64,000 nt of DNA from Sporolactobacillus spathodeae. GTDB taxonomy: Bacteria; Bacillota; Bacilli; Bacillales; Sporolactobacillaceae. Both the position numbers and the translations under genes were made by a program. The notes beneath the pieces were generated by a model. The model was not told where the DNA came from. It did no database searches and was given only the letters and a program-made list of their open reading frames with translations. Below are positions 17,954 through 28,202 of this stretch, piece after piece; position 1 is the first letter of the stretch; each line of letters starts with the position of its first letter. The DNA lies in assembly GCF_016908935.1 (NCBI RefSeq), contig NZ_JAFBEV010000003.1, forward strand, positions 62,001-126,000, in the 5' to 3' direction.

Positions 17954-19621
17954 TTGACACATTCGAGACAGAACAGCGTCAGAATCTATGCAATGGGCGG
18001 CGTTGGGGAAATCGGAAGTAATATGACAGTCATTGAAATAAATCGCGACATTTATGTGGTCGATGCTGGTTTGATGCATCCGCATGAAGATATGCTTGGC
18101 GTTGACACGGTGATTCCAGATATCAGCTATCTGATTGAAAACCGGGACAGAGTACAAGCAGTCTTATTGACACACGGGCACCAAGCCAATATCGGCGGCC
18201 TTCCATACCTGTTTAAAGAATTGGCTGTTCCTATTTACGGGACGCGGCTGACCTTGGCATTAGTCAAAGAAGCGCTGAAAGAATTAGGACAGAACTTTAA
18301 CAGAGAACAATTTATCGCCATACAGCCGGAACAGGATTTGATGATCGGATCATGTAAAGTCTCGTTCTTCAGGACCTATCACAGTGTCCCTGATTCCATC
18401 GGTTTGTCGATCCATTCGCCGCAAGGTAATATTGTCCACACCGGTGACTATAAATTTGATTTCACACCGGTTGGCGGCTATCGCACGGATGTCAGCAAAA
18501 TTTCAGAAATCGGAGATGAGGGCGTTCTCTGCATGCTCGGCGACAGCAAACATGCGGAACTGCCTGGAAAAGCGCCTTCAGATGCTGAAATCGGCGAAAG
18601 ATTCAATCACCTGCTGTACTCCGCGGCCGGACGGGTTATTATGACCGTTCACGCAACCAACTTGTACCGGATTCAACAGTTTGTCGAGGCTTGCGTGCGA
18701 CATGGGCGGAAAATTGTTTTTGAAGGCAAATATTTGGAGAAAGTTATTTCAATTGCTGTTAAAGAGGGGTTCCTTGTTCTGCCGGAAAACAGTGTGCTTT
18801 CCTGGGATAAGGCATCGAAAATACCGACTCAGGGACTGGCGATAGTTACCAGCGGCCCTGACGGCGATCCACTCACCCCACTTACCGGTATGGCTAATCA
18901 TTTGAATAAACGTTTACGCTTTAAAGAAAATGATTTGATTATTTATGCGGCATCGCTTACGCCAAGCAATGAGAAAACGGTAACCAATGCGATTGATCAG
19001 CTAATGAGCGAAGGGACTCAGGTTGTTTTCGGTAAAAGCGTGCATGTTTCCGGTCATGGATCTGCTGAAGACCTCAAGCTGATGCTTCAGCTTGTTCGTC
19101 CGAAATATCTGTTGCCAATCGACGGGGAATTCAAAATGCTGAAAACCCATCAGGAGCTAGCTGAGTCAATGGGAATCACGCCTGAACGCGTTTTTCTGCT
19201 CGATAAGGGCGATGTTGTTACGTTTACAAATGGCGAAGCCAGACAATCTGATACGGTTCCGGCTGGTCAACTGCTCGTTGACGGTCTAGGCATTGGTGAT
19301 GTCGGCAATATCGTTCTCCGCGATCGCCGGCTCCTATCCCAAGACGGAACGGTTATTGTGGTCGTGACGCTCGGGCGTAAGAATAAAAAAATTCTTGCCG
19401 GTCCAGAGATAATCACCCGCGGATTTGTTTATGTAAGAGAGTCGGAAGACCTGCTTGATCAGGCTAATCAAATCGTGTCAGAAGTGCTGTCCAAAGCATT
19501 GACACAACATGTTTCTGAGTGGTCATCGCTAAAAAGTGGTATACGGGATGCTTTAAGCCGTTACTTTTTTGATAAAACCAGACGCCGTCCAATGATATTG
19601 CCAATTATCATGGAATTTTAA
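17954..19621 (+). CDS. rnjB: Ribonuclease J2
   Basis: Metallo-beta-lactamase/beta-CASP RNase of 555 residues, partner of RNase J1 in mRNA decay. Start VRIYAMGGVGEIGSNMTVIE and end RRPMILPIIMEF are typical. The metal motif that is HxHxDH in active J1 reads THGHQANIGG here (about residues 74-82): the Asp and third His are replaced, as in the J2 lineage where Bacillus has GHDENIGG, so independent nuclease activity is doubtful. HTGDYKFD and VHVSGHGS motifs remain. TTG start after GGAGGA; the ATG at 17948 opens only a few codons in another frame. Confidence 0.93.
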   Translation: MTHSRQNSVRIYAMGGVGEIGSNMTVIEINRDIYVVDAGLMHPHEDMLGVDTVIPDISYLIENRDRVQAVLLTHGHQANIGGLPYLFKELAVPIYGTRLTLALVKEALKELGQNFNREQFIAIQPEQDLMIGSCKVSFFRTYHSVPDSIGLSIHSPQGNIVHTGDYKFDFTPVGGYRTDVSKISEIGDEGVLCMLGDSKHAELPGKAPSDAEIGERFNHLLYSAAGRVIMTVHATNLYRIQQFVEACVRHGRKIVFEGKYLEKVISIAVKEGFLVLPENSVLSWDKASKIPTQGLAIVTSGPDGDPLTPLTGMANHLNKRLRFKENDLIIYAASLTPSNEKTVTNAIDQLMSEGTQVVFGKSVHVSGHGSAEDLKLMLQLVRPKYLLPIDGEFKMLKTHQELAESMGITPERVFLLDKGDVVTFTNGEARQSDTVPAGQLLVDGLGIGDVGNIVLRDRRLLSQDGTVIVVVTLGRKNKKILAGPEIITRGFVYVRESEDLLDQANQIVSEVLSKALTQHVSEWSSLKSGIRDALSRYFFDKTRRRPMILPIIMEF

Positions 19622-19653
19622 AAAATCCGGGCCCAAAGAGGTCCGGATTTTTT
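19621..19653 (+). terminator. Terminator of rnjB
   Basis: AAATCCGG and CCGGATTT pair with extension by GCC/GGT, then a T run, immediately at the rnjB stop. The rest of 19654-19906 is AT-rich leader with TATACT/TATAAT hexamers (19774-19785) but no good -35. Confidence 0.9.
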
Positions 19654-19906
19654 ATTCCCTTTAAGTGATTCCGCCGTGTTGCTAGCAAATGCGATCAAGC
19701 CTAAATCGCAGAATATCATCGACGTGTAGCAGCTGAACAGATTTTAATTTTTTAGCGTTTAGTAAAATATGGTTTATACTATAATATAACTATACGAAAA
19801 TTTTGCGAGAGTGACAGCTGATTCCAAACTAATAGAATCGCAGGATGCGGGACAGCCACTTTACTTTTTTTAGACGGTTTAGCAAAAAAATGAGGTGCTT
19901 GAATAA

Positions 19907-22210
19907 ATGGGGAAAAGAAAGAATACACGGGCGAAAAAAGGATGGCGGACGGTACTAATCTATGAGGTAGGCGGCCTCTCCATGTTTGCGCTGACCTGTA
20001 TCGGCATCAGCGGCCTGGGAATGGCCGGAGAAGTGCTGAAAGAATTCAGCCGTTTCTTTACCGGCGATTGGTGGATTATTCCAATGCTGCTCTTACTGGC
20101 GCTCTCTGTCTATTATATTTTCTATCGCAAGCAGCCGGAATTTTTCACCCGCCGTCTAAGCGGTATCTATCTCTTTTCATTTGCTTTAATGCTCGTCAGC
20201 CATATTCGTTTATTTGAAAAATTATCGGCCGTCAACGACTGGCAGAATCGGTCAGTTATTTACAATACATTTCTTCTTTATAAAGAAGAGTTATCTGGCA
20301 CAGTTCGCCATTTTGGTCTCGGTGGCGGAATGATTGGCGCGATCGGTTTCGCTTTTTTTCACTATCTATTTGCGACCATTGGTACACGTTTTATGGCTGG
20401 TTTTCTTTTCATCGTCTCAGGCATTTTGATAACCGGTCGATCGCTCGGTGATATTGGTCGGAAGGTGTTCGGCAGTTTTTTAAAGAGCCTGAAACGATTA
20501 GGTGCGAAAAGTAGTCAGTCGATGAAACAATTATTTGTGAAAAAAGAAAAGAAAAAACCGCGAAAACAGCCACAAGCGACCGATCCCTATCCAGCTGAAG
20601 AAAGTGTTTCACCATTCACAGAAGAAGAACCGGAAATTCATGATTTTAATGAGCGCCAGACGCAGGTGACTGATCCGTATCCGGCAACATCGACCGCAGA
20701 TGAATCGGTCAAGAATGAGGCAACGGATGATAGCTTTGCACCGGACTTTACGAAAAGTGCAATTGAAAACGCCGATTATCAGCTGCCGCCACTCGACCTG
20801 TTGAACAATTCACGTAAAAACGCGCAAAATAATGAACGAAAGCACATTGCGGAAAATGTACGGACACTTGAGAGGACCTTTGAGAGCTTTGGTGTTCGCG
20901 CAGCGGTCCGCGAAGTACATCTTGGCCCGGCTGTCACGCGTTACGAAGTGTACCCTGAAGCCGGCGTGAAAGTCAGCAGAATATTGAATTTATCCGATGA
21001 TCTGGCACTCGCGCTCGCGGCGAAGGATATTCGTATTGAGGCGCCGATTCCTGGCAAGTCAGCGGTTGGCGTCGAGGTGCCCAATCAGGAAGTTGCAATG
21101 GTTGGGCTGCGCGAAGTGCTGGAATCGAAAAACGCCCATCAAGCGCATTCTAAATTGACGGTCGGGCTTGGGCGCGACATTTCCGGCGAACCGATTCTTT
21201 CCGATTTGAATAAAATGCCGCATTTACTTGTTGCCGGCGCAACGGGTAGCGGTAAAAGTGTTTGTATTAACAGTATTATCATTTCCCTGTTGATGCGGAC
21301 CAAACCGAGTGAAGTTAAATTATTTATGATCGATCCGAAAATGGTTGAACTTAATGTCTATAATGGTATTCCGCATTTACTGACACCCGTAGTCACTGAT
21401 CCGGGTAAGGCGGCTCAAGGCTTGAAAAATATTGTCGGCGAAATGGAACGGCGCTATGAATTATTCTCTGAGAGCGGCACGCGAAATCTCGAGGGCTATA
21501 ATGAAATGGTTCGGCGCTATAACGCTGACCATGAAGAGAAACAATTATTTATGCCTTATATTGTTGTCATCATTGATGAACTTGCCGACTTGATGATGGT
21601 TGCCTCTAAGGATGTTGAAGAAACTGTGACGCGTCTCGCACAAATGGCACGCGCCGCAGGCATCCATTTGATTATTGCCACGCAACGCCCATCCGTTGAT
21701 ATCATTACCGGTGTGATCAAAGCAAATATTCCGTCGCGGATCGCTTTCAGTGTGTCCTCGATGATGGATTCGCGGACGATTCTTGATTCCGGCGGCGCTG
21801 AAAAGTTATTAGGAAAAGGGGATATGCTTTTTCTGCCGATCGGCGCATCAAAACCAGTGCGTATTCAAGGAGCCTATTTATCTGATGACGAAGTGGAACA
21901 TGTGGTTTCTTACGTGATTAGCCAGCAGAAAGCGAATTATCGGAAAGATATGATACCGACTGGGAACGCAGCGGAACCAGATCCTGCGAATGTTGACGAT
22001 GAGCTCTTTGATCAGGCGGTCGAGCTTGTTGCTAATATGCAGACAGCCAGTGTCTCCATGCTTCAGCGTCGTTTTCGGATTGGCTATACTCGGGCGGCCC
22101 GTCTGATTGACGCAATGGAAGAGCGGCATATTGTCGGCCCATATGAAGGCAGCAAGCCGCGCAACGTGCTCGTGCCGAAGCCAAGCGACGAGGCAACGAA
22201 TGTTCATTAA
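19907..22210 (+). CDS. spoIIIE: DNA translocase SpoIIIE/FtsK
   Basis: Septal ATP-driven pump that moves chromosome DNA into the forespore and clears trapped DNA at division. The 767-residue protein has an N-terminal basic tail ([12 protein letters not shown]), four membrane segments in the first 180 residues, an acidic linker with two TDPYPA repeats (about residues 225-265), the alpha/beta motor with Walker A GATGSGKS (about 443-450) and Walker [13 protein letters not shown], and a C-terminal winged-helix gamma domain ([23 protein letters not shown]) for DNA orientation sequences. ATG after GAGGTG. The tepA gene that precedes it in B. subtilis is absent. Confidence 0.96.
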   Translation: MGKRKNTRAKKGWRTVLIYEVGGLSMFALTCIGISGLGMAGEVLKEFSRFFTGDWWIIPMLLLLALSVYYIFYRKQPEFFTRRLSGIYLFSFALMLVSHIRLFEKLSAVNDWQNRSVIYNTFLLYKEELSGTVRHFGLGGGMIGAIGFAFFHYLFATIGTRFMAGFLFIVSGILITGRSLGDIGRKVFGSFLKSLKRLGAKSSQSMKQLFVKKEKKKPRKQPQATDPYPAEESVSPFTEEEPEIHDFNERQTQVTDPYPATSTADESVKNEATDDSFAPDFTKSAIENADYQLPPLDLLNNSRKNAQNNERKHIAENVRTLERTFESFGVRAAVREVHLGPAVTRYEVYPEAGVKVSRILNLSDDLALALAAKDIRIEAPIPGKSAVGVEVPNQEVAMVGLREVLESKNAHQAHSKLTVGLGRDISGEPILSDLNKMPHLLVAGATGSGKSVCINSIIISLLMRTKPSEVKLFMIDPKMVELNVYNGIPHLLTPVVTDPGKAAQGLKNIVGEMERRYELFSESGTRNLEGYNEMVRRYNADHEEKQLFMPYIVVIIDELADLMMVASKDVEETVTRLAQMARAAGIHLIIATQRPSVDIITGVIKANIPSRIAFSVSSMMDSRTILDSGGAEKLLGKGDMLFLPIGASKPVRIQGAYLSDDEVEHVVSYVISQQKANYRKDMIPTGNAAEPDPANVDDELFDQAVELVANMQTASVSMLQRRFRIGYTRAARLIDAMEERHIVGPYEGSKPRNVLVPKPSDEATNVH

Positions 22211-22230
22211 TCGAGATTGGAGATTATTTC

Positions 22231-22959
22231 ATGCAGCGAATTCTTGTGACCGGAGCTAGCGGGGCAATTGGACAGGCGATTGCCCGCAGACTTGCCGCGT
22301 CAGGAGCGTCTCTTTATCTGCATTTTAATACAGCTGAGCAAAAGGCGCGGACGCTTGCCGATGACTTGGCGACTCAATACCCGAACCAGGATTTTTTATG
22401 TATTCAAGCTAATCTGGCACGTTCAGAAGGCGTGTCTGCGCTTTTGAAACAGCTAGCTTTCACAGTTGACGGCCTTGTGTATAATTGCGGCAAGAGCGAC
22501 GTCGGCTTGTTTCAGGATGTGCCCGCATCAGCGCTGCAGCAGGCGGTGCAATTGGCGCTGATCAGCCCGTTTCAGATTGCTCAACGATTAATTGATCCAA
22601 TGATTAGCGCCCGTTTCGGACGAATTATTTTTATCTCATCAATTTGGGGGCTCACCGGTGCGGCAGTAGAAGTGTTGTACTCAATGGTCAAAGGTGGGCA
22701 GATCAGCTTGGTCAAAGCGCTTGCCAAGGAAACGGCGTCGAGCGGTATTACCGTTAATGCCGTTGCACCGGGCGCGGTCGATACACCGATGTTGTCCTGT
22801 TACAGTGCAGAAGAATTGAAGCAGGTAGCCGAAGAGATTCCGGCCGGACGTCTTGCGCAACCCGATGAAATTGCCGCTGCTGTTCAATTTCTGGTCAGCC
22901 GCGATGCTGCTTATATCAACGGACAAGTATTGTCGGTTAATGGTGCTTGGTATTGCTGA
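22231..22959 (+). CDS. ymfI: Short-chain dehydrogenase/reductase (YmfI-like, FabG fold)
   Basis: 242-residue SDR with cofactor motif TGASGAIGQAIARRLA at the N-terminus, the catalytic Ser in IIFISSIWG and the YxxxK pair in LYSMVKGG (about residue 150), and the SDR tail NGQVLSVNGAWYC. The position 20 bp after spoIIIE and before the DUF3243 and RodZ genes matches B. subtilis ymfI. The substrate is unknown. The M16-like ymfF/ymfH genes that normally lie between are not here. Confidence 0.9.
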   Translation: MQRILVTGASGAIGQAIARRLAASGASLYLHFNTAEQKARTLADDLATQYPNQDFLCIQANLARSEGVSALLKQLAFTVDGLVYNCGKSDVGLFQDVPASALQQAVQLALISPFQIAQRLIDPMISARFGRIIFISSIWGLTGAAVEVLYSMVKGGQISLVKALAKETASSGITVNAVAPGAVDTPMLSCYSAEELKQVAEEIPAGRLAQPDEIAAAVQFLVSRDAAYINGQVLSVNGAWYC

Positions 22960-23118
22960 ATTGCAGGAATTTCCTGAATAAGGTCCGCAGTTCGAAGCCA
23001 ACCTAAACCTGTTTCACTTAGAACTCTTTTTTTTTCAGCGATGCTTTCGAGTGATTTACTGAAGATCCGACATCAGCATTGAAGAAATAAACAGAGATCC
23101 GAAAAAGGGGTGTTTGGC

Positions 23119-23388
23119 ATGTCCGTTTTGGAAAACTGGGAACGTTGGAAAAGTTTTCTTGGCGATAAAGTGGTTCAGGCGGAGAACTTAGGGATTGATG
23201 AGCAGACAATTACCGGATTTGCAAAAAAAATCGGCGATTATTTGAGCAAAAATGTAGATCCGAAAACGGATCAGGAGCGCGTACTGTCCGATCTTTGGCA
23301 TGTTGCCAATGATACAGAACGGCAAGTGTTGGCGCGGTTGATGCTGCAATTGGTCACTTCTGATAAAAAATTTCAAACGCAGCAGTAA
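23119..23388 (+). CDS. ymfJ: DUF3243 protein (YmfJ)
   Basis: An 89-residue soluble protein of unknown role, recognised by VLENWERWKSFLGDKVVQAE, YLSKNVDPKTDQERVLSDLW and its place between ymfI and the rodZ-like gene. A GTG at 23110 is in frame, but the ATG at 23119 has the better spacing from AAAAGGGG. Strongly helical, with no membrane segment. It is followed by a short hairpin-like region before the next promoter. Confidence 0.88.
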   Translation: MSVLENWERWKSFLGDKVVQAENLGIDEQTITGFAKKIGDYLSKNVDPKTDQERVLSDLWHVANDTERQVLARLMLQLVTSDKKFQTQQ

Positions 23389-23696
23389 CAATGAATCAAA
23401 GGACAAGAAGAGATGCGTTGCATCTCTTTTTTTACACTCAAAACAATGTGAATTAATTTAATGAGCACGCTTGTGGTTGTATGAAGTTTTCTTTTCGATT
23501 GTATCGTTAAAATCGACAACTTATGATAATATTACTATATAGAAGTCCATGTTTTGCCTGCAATGAGTATGTGGCAGGTCTTACTTAGCTTTTGTTTTCC
23601 GAACGTCAGTCATCTTGGGTTTTTCGGTTAGAAAGCAAAAATACAATTGCCGACAGAAATGGACAGGTTGCAAATTATATTGGCAGGTGTTTTAAG

Positions 23697-24593
23697 TTGA
23701 GTGAACTAGGTCAGGCGCTGAGAGATGCACGTGAGAAAAAAGGGCTTACTCTCGATGAGCTGCAGGAAGAGACCAAGATTCAAAAACGCTATCTTCAGGC
23801 AATTGAAGAAGGGGATTTTGATAAGTTACCTGGTGAATTTTACAGGCGCGCTTTTATCAAAAGTTATGCGGAAACACTCGGCTTTGATTTCGCCGCATTT
23901 GTTGAAGAATACGGGAATGAATTACCGAAAATTCAGCATGAAGAAGCATCGGAAATACATACGGTGCCTCCAGAAGGCGGCGATGAACCAGGAATGAAAG
24001 CGATCCGGCGCGCGCGCCCCATCCCCGTGCCGAAAAATTGGTCTTCAATTCTGAACAAAGCGATAATTGTTGTTATTGTTCTCATTGTCCTGATGCTCGT
24101 CTACATTCTTCTCAGTCATGTTATGGGTGGTGCCTCAAGTAGCCAGTCCACACATCAGAGTGCCGGAACATCGGTTTCTTTCAAGGGAAACAGTTCGAAG
24201 AAAGCTGCTTCATCCTCGTCCACCGCATCGTCAAGCACAGCATCGAGCGAATCATCATCCGCATTGAATCAACAGTTGAAGCTTGATAAAACACAAGGCA
24301 ATCACTTCACGTATACGCTGACGGGAACGACAAAGTTCGATGTTACGGTTTCGACCAAAACGGGCCAAAACGCTTGGTTTATGGCAACTGATGCGAAAAC
24401 AGGCAAACAGATTGTTGGGGGAACAATGAGCGCCGCAACAAAGAAAAGCTATCATTTTGATGCATCGACTATGCAATCTGTACAAATTCAATTTGGCAGT
24501 GTGCAGAATACGTCGATGAAAATCAATGGAAAAGCCTTTAAGTTTCCAGGAACATCGACTGTGCAGTATATTGTTATTAATTTCAGCAAATAA
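23697..24593 (+). CDS. rodZ: RodZ-like cell-shape protein (YmfM)
   Basis: Membrane-anchored cytoskeleton adaptor. N-terminal Cro/XRE-type helix-turn-helix (LGQALRDAREKKGLTLDELQ to LPGEFYRRAFIKSYAETLGFD), basic juxtamembrane segment, a single membrane span around residues 118-140 (IIVVIVLIVLMLVYILLS), a Ser/Thr-rich linker, and a C-terminal DUF4115 beta domain. The open frame extends upstream to 23592, but TTG at 23697 after GGCAGGTG begins at the conserved LSELGQ, giving 298 residues. Upstream of pgsA as in Bacillus. Confidence 0.92.
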   Translation: MSELGQALRDAREKKGLTLDELQEETKIQKRYLQAIEEGDFDKLPGEFYRRAFIKSYAETLGFDFAAFVEEYGNELPKIQHEEASEIHTVPPEGGDEPGMKAIRRARPIPVPKNWSSILNKAIIVVIVLIVLMLVYILLSHVMGGASSSQSTHQSAGTSVSFKGNSSKKAASSSSTASSSTASSESSSALNQQLKLDKTQGNHFTYTLTGTTKFDVTVSTKTGQNAWFMATDAKTGKQIVGGTMSAATKKSYHFDASTMQSVQIQFGSVQNTSMKINGKAFKFPGTSTVQYIVINFSK

Positions 24594-24606
24594 TTGTGGA
24601 TTCGGG

Positions 24607-24639
24607 AGAGCCCGCCGGAACGCGGCGGCTCTTTTTTTC
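24607..24639 (+). terminator. Terminator of rodZ
   Basis: AGAGCCCGCCG and CGGCGGCTCT (one bulged C) with a GAACG loop, then a T run. pgsA starts 30 bp later. Confidence 0.9.
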
Positions 24640-24669
24640 ACGATAAATCTCTAAAAGAGAGGTAACTGC

Positions 24670-25251
24670 ATGATGAACTTGGCCAATAAATTGACGGTTT
24701 CGCGGATGATTATGATTCCGCTGTTTCTCATTCTTCTTCTCGCGCCGTTCAAAATCGGCGTGATCGGCTACGGCAATTACCAGCTGCCGGTCGCCCATCT
24801 GTATGCCGCTCTGATTTTTATTTTGGCTTCATTTACCGATTGGTTGGATGGCCAAATTGCCCGCAGAAGACATCTGGTCAGCAATTTCGGCAAATTGATG
24901 GATCCTCTCGCAGATAAGTTGCTTGTCATGAGTGCCTTCGTCGCTTTCGTAGGTCTTGGGTCGATGCCCTCCTGGATGGTCATCGTGATCCTAGCAAGGG
25001 AATTTGCCATTACTGGACTGAGGCAGATTGCTGTTGAAGAAGGTTCTGTGATTGCAGCGAGCAAGATTGCTAAATGGAAAACATTTTCGCAAATGGTAGC
25101 GATAATTCTTTATTTACTTCATAATATCCCGTTCGGGGCAGAAGGATTTCCGCTTGATTTGATCATTTTGTGGATCGCCGTGATGCTGACAATTGTTTCC
25201 GGATTCGATTATTTTTATAAAAACCGCGCCATTGTATTTCGTTCAAAATAA
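24670..25251 (+). CDS. pgsA: CDP-diacylglycerol--glycerol-3-phosphate 3-phosphatidyltransferase
   Basis: Makes phosphatidylglycerol-phosphate at the membrane. The CDP-alcohol phosphotransferase motif D-x2-DG-x2-AR-x8-G-x3-D-x3-D is intact in the segment from DWLDGQIARR to GKLMDPLADK (about residues 57-83). 193 residues with several hydrophobic spans. ATG after AGAGAGG. Located between rodZ and cinA, the conserved order. Confidence 0.96.
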   Translation: MMNLANKLTVSRMIMIPLFLILLLAPFKIGVIGYGNYQLPVAHLYAALIFILASFTDWLDGQIARRRHLVSNFGKLMDPLADKLLVMSAFVAFVGLGSMPSWMVIVILAREFAITGLRQIAVEEGSVIAASKIAKWKTFSQMVAIILYLLHNIPFGAEGFPLDLIILWIAVMLTIVSGFDYFYKNRAIVFRSK

Positions 25252-25358
25252 AGCCTGCCAATTGCCATGCGATAGGGCTTTGTCCGATAATGAAAAGGGA
25301 TCGCTAGATGTCGAGGATTAATAGTTTGCAAGATTCCTTTAAAAAGGAGATTAGACAG

Positions 25359-26609
25359 ATGAATGCAGAGATTATCGCTGTTGGTTCTGAATTGTTGCTC
25401 GGGCAGATTGCCAATACAAATGCTCAATTTATCTCGGAACAACTGGCCTTGCTTGGCGTCAATGTTTATTTTCATACTGTTTGCGGGGACAACGAAGGCC
25501 GCCTGCTTGAGGCCGTGCGCCATGCAGAATCCCGCGCGGATTTGCTGATTTTTACCGGCGGGCTTGGTCCCACTCGTGACGATTTGACCAAGGAAACAGT
25601 CGCGCATGCATTAAACCGGCAACTTATCACGGATCAGCAAGCAATGGATAGTATTCTGGATTTTTTTCAGAAAACCGGACGCGTGATGACCGAAAACAAC
25701 AAGAAACAGGCGCTTGTTATTGAAAACAGCACGGTTTTGCCTAACCGACACGGCATGGCGCCGGGCATGATCGCCGAAGAAAATGGCCGCCTCTATTTGC
25801 TGATGCCAGGCGTTCCGTCGGAGATGAAACCGATGTTTCTCGATTTTGCTCGTGGTTATCTTACTCGTCGCAATAATGAGCACATTCAGTCACGTGTGTT
25901 GCGCTTTTTCGGTATTGGCGAATCCATGTTGGAAACGAAACTATTAGATTTGATTGACGCGCAAAGCAACCCAACGATCGCGCCGCTTGCCAAAGAGAGT
26001 GAGGTGACGCTGCGACTGACAGCCAAACATCCGCAGAAGGAAATGGCGATACAGATGCTGGATCAAGCTGAGGAAAAAATAAAAATACGAGTTGGTAGCT
26101 ATTTGTACGGATACAATGAAGAGTCGCTGCCTGAAGTCGTGTTCCGTCTACTGACAGCAAAGAAACAGACAATTGCCTTTGCTGAAAGTCTGACCGGCGG
26201 CATGGCTGCTGACTGGTTAACCGCCTTTCCCGGTGCTTCTGCTGTGCTGAAAGGCGGAATTGTTTGCTACACAAATGAAGTTAAAGCAGCCGTTCTTGGT
26301 GTTCCTGAGCCTATTCTGAACGAAGAAGGCGCCGTCAGCGCTTCTTGTGCGCAACAAATGGCCCGGCTTGTTCGGGAAAAATGCGGGACTTCGATTGGCG
26401 TTAGTTTTACCGGTGTTGCCGGACCAGACAAGAGTGAAGGTAAAGAGGTCGGTACGGTTTTCATCGGCATTTCCGATAAGCAGCAAACAAAGAGCTTTCG
26501 ATTCAGTTTTAGCGGTACGCGAAGCAAGATCAGGATTCAGTCGGCCAAAACGGGTTATGATCTGGTGCGTCGTCAGCTAAGTGATCTGCCACTGCACGTT
26601 AAGGATTAA
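25359..26609 (+). CDS. cinA: Competence/damage-inducible protein A (CinA)
   Basis: 416-residue two-domain protein: an N-terminal MoCF-like pyrophosphatase domain (AEIIAVGSELLLGQIANTNA, FTGGLGPTRDDLTKE) and a C-terminal nicotinamide-nucleotide amidase domain (FAESLTGGMAADWLT, FTGVAGPDKSEGKEVGTVFI). The frame is open from 25308, but ATG 25359 follows AAAAAGGAG and begins at the conserved sequence. It is directly upstream of recA, with recA's own SOS promoter in between. Confidence 0.95.
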   Translation: MNAEIIAVGSELLLGQIANTNAQFISEQLALLGVNVYFHTVCGDNEGRLLEAVRHAESRADLLIFTGGLGPTRDDLTKETVAHALNRQLITDQQAMDSILDFFQKTGRVMTENNKKQALVIENSTVLPNRHGMAPGMIAEENGRLYLLMPGVPSEMKPMFLDFARGYLTRRNNEHIQSRVLRFFGIGESMLETKLLDLIDAQSNPTIAPLAKESEVTLRLTAKHPQKEMAIQMLDQAEEKIKIRVGSYLYGYNEESLPEVVFRLLTAKKQTIAFAESLTGGMAADWLTAFPGASAVLKGGIVCYTNEVKAAVLGVPEPILNEEGAVSASCAQQMARLVREKCGTSIGVSFTGVAGPDKSEGKEVGTVFIGISDKQQTKSFRFSFSGTRSKIRIQSAKTGYDLVRRQLSDLPLHVKD

Positions 26610-26629
26610 AAAAGCGATCAAATGTTTGG

Positions 26630-26665
26630 CGAACACTTGTTTCTAATATAAAAATAGGTTATCAT
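26630..26665 (+). promoter_or_regulatory. recA promoter with LexA (DinR) box
   Basis: CGAACACTTGTTTC (26630-26643) fits the Bacillus LexA box CGAAC-N4-GTTYC. It overlaps the -35 hexamer TTGTTT (26638-26643), which is followed by a 16-bp spacer and TATCAT (26660-26665). LexA bound here would occlude polymerase until DNA damage. Confidence 0.82.
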
Positions 26666-26699
26666 GTAATCAGGAAGTAAAAGGAGATGAATCGAAGCA

Positions 26700-27758
26700 A
26701 TGGTGGAAAAGAACGATAGAAAAGCAGCGTTGGACAACGCGCTACGTCAAATTGAAAAGCAATTCGGCAAAGGCTCAATCATGAGACTTGGTGAACAGCC
26801 GGAACAGCGGGTATCCACTGTGTCGAGCGGTTCTCTTGCTTTGGATATAGCGATGGGTGTCGGCGGTTATCCGCGTGGACGCATTATTGAAATATACGGG
26901 CCGGAATCTTCAGGTAAAACAACCGTTGCGCTTCATGCCATTGCAGAAGCACAGCAGGGCGGCGGTCAGGCTGCATTTATTGATGCTGAGCATGCCCTTG
27001 ACCCTGTATATGCAGAGAACCTTGGCGTTAATATTGATGAATTGCTGCTTTCCCAGCCAGATACTGGTGAGCAGGCGCTTGAGATTGCTGAAGCGCTCGT
27101 TCGAAGCGGCGCAGTCGATATTATTGTCATTGACTCGGTTGCCGCGCTTGTGCCAAAGGCGGAAATCGAAGGTGAGATGGGCGACGCACATGTGGGTCTT
27201 CAGGCACGTCTTATGTCCCAAGCGCTGCGAAAATTATCCGGTGTCATCAGCAAATCGAAGACAACAGCGATATTTATTAACCAGATCCGTGAAAAAGTCG
27301 GCGTAATGTTCGGCAATCCGGAAACAACTCCGGGCGGACGCGCGCTGAAGTTCTATGCTTCGGTTCGTCTGGAAGTCCGCCGCGCGGAACAATTGAAAAT
27401 TGGCAATGATATTGTCGGCAACCGTGCCCGAATTAAAGTTGTCAAGAACAAGGTTGCGCCGCCGTTTAAGCAGGCGGAAGTCGATATTATGTATGGTCAA
27501 GGTATCTCACAGGAAGGCGAAATCCTTGATATCGGTGCGGATCTCGATATCGTCGAAAAAAGCGGATCTTGGTACTCTTTCAATAAAGAACGACTTGGGC
27601 AGGGACGTGAAAATGCTAAGCTTTTCTTAAAAGAAAACTCCGAGATCAAAGAAACGATTAAGCAGCAAATTCGCCAACATTTCCATTTGGATGACGAGGC
27701 GGAGAGCGAAACGGTTCCCGCGGATACACCTGTTTTGGATGATGAAAATCAAGATTAA
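26700..27758 (+). CDS. recA: Recombinase RecA
   Basis: 352-residue strand-exchange ATPase and LexA coprotease. [15 protein letters not shown], Walker A GPESSGKT (about residue 67), the MAW-type Walker B region [15 protein letters not shown] and the L2 loop around GNPETTPGG are intact, with an acidic C-terminus. AAGGAG is 13 bases before the ATG, longer than optimal; no better in-frame start exists. A LexA box lies upstream. Confidence 0.98.
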   Translation: MVEKNDRKAALDNALRQIEKQFGKGSIMRLGEQPEQRVSTVSSGSLALDIAMGVGGYPRGRIIEIYGPESSGKTTVALHAIAEAQQGGGQAAFIDAEHALDPVYAENLGVNIDELLLSQPDTGEQALEIAEALVRSGAVDIIVIDSVAALVPKAEIEGEMGDAHVGLQARLMSQALRKLSGVISKSKTTAIFINQIREKVGVMFGNPETTPGGRALKFYASVRLEVRRAEQLKIGNDIVGNRARIKVVKNKVAPPFKQAEVDIMYGQGISQEGEILDIGADLDIVEKSGSWYSFNKERLGQGRENAKLFLKENSEIKETIKQQIRQHFHLDDEAESETVPADTPVLDDENQD

Positions 27759-27789
27759 TTGAACAACTTAATGAATAGCAAGCTACAGT

Positions 27790-27832
27790 ATGCCGGATTC
27801 TGACGCCGAAAGGTAAGGAAACCGGCATTTTT
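27790..27832 (+). terminator. Terminator of recA
   Basis: ATGCCGG and CCGGCAT with a long 25-base loop, then five Ts. Confidence 0.65.
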
Positions 27833-27918
27833 GCGTTTTGTACTGGAGAATCCGATGGGACTCTCGTGATGCGGGCAGACAATAAAGAAAACGTTTGCCT
27901 GCCTGAAAGTAGCTGAGG

Positions 27919-27969
27919 TTGACAACCTATATACGCAACTATAAAATAAAACTGTAACTATAAAGTTAC
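27919..27969 (+). promoter_or_regulatory. Strong sigma-A promoter with GTAACT/AGTTAC palindrome upstream of rny
   Basis: TTGACA (27919-27924), a 17-bp spacer and TAAAAT (27942-27947), followed at 27954-27969 by the perfect inverted repeat GTAACT-ATAA-AGTTAC near the expected transcription start. A near-identical arrangement lies upstream of the quinone reductase gene (54486-54520). About 235 bp of leader separate it from rny; the leader contains a GTGAC/GTCAC hairpin (28097-28126) and no ORF I can support. Confidence 0.65.
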
Positions 27970-28202
27970 TGACCAACGAAAATGTAAATTTTTCTGCCAT
28001 TCTGTGCTTGATTAAGCGGCGTAATAGAAATAGAACCGTTGCCTGTAATTCACTCGTCATACTTTGCGCTTCAGCCGCGTAGAGAGGGATGGGAAACGTG
28101 ACACGAAACTTATTTCTTTGGCGTCACTTCAGTAAAGCACCTCAAAAGTAAAAGTGTTTGATTTTTACTATTGACGATATGGGAAAGCAAGGAGGTGAAA
28201 TG

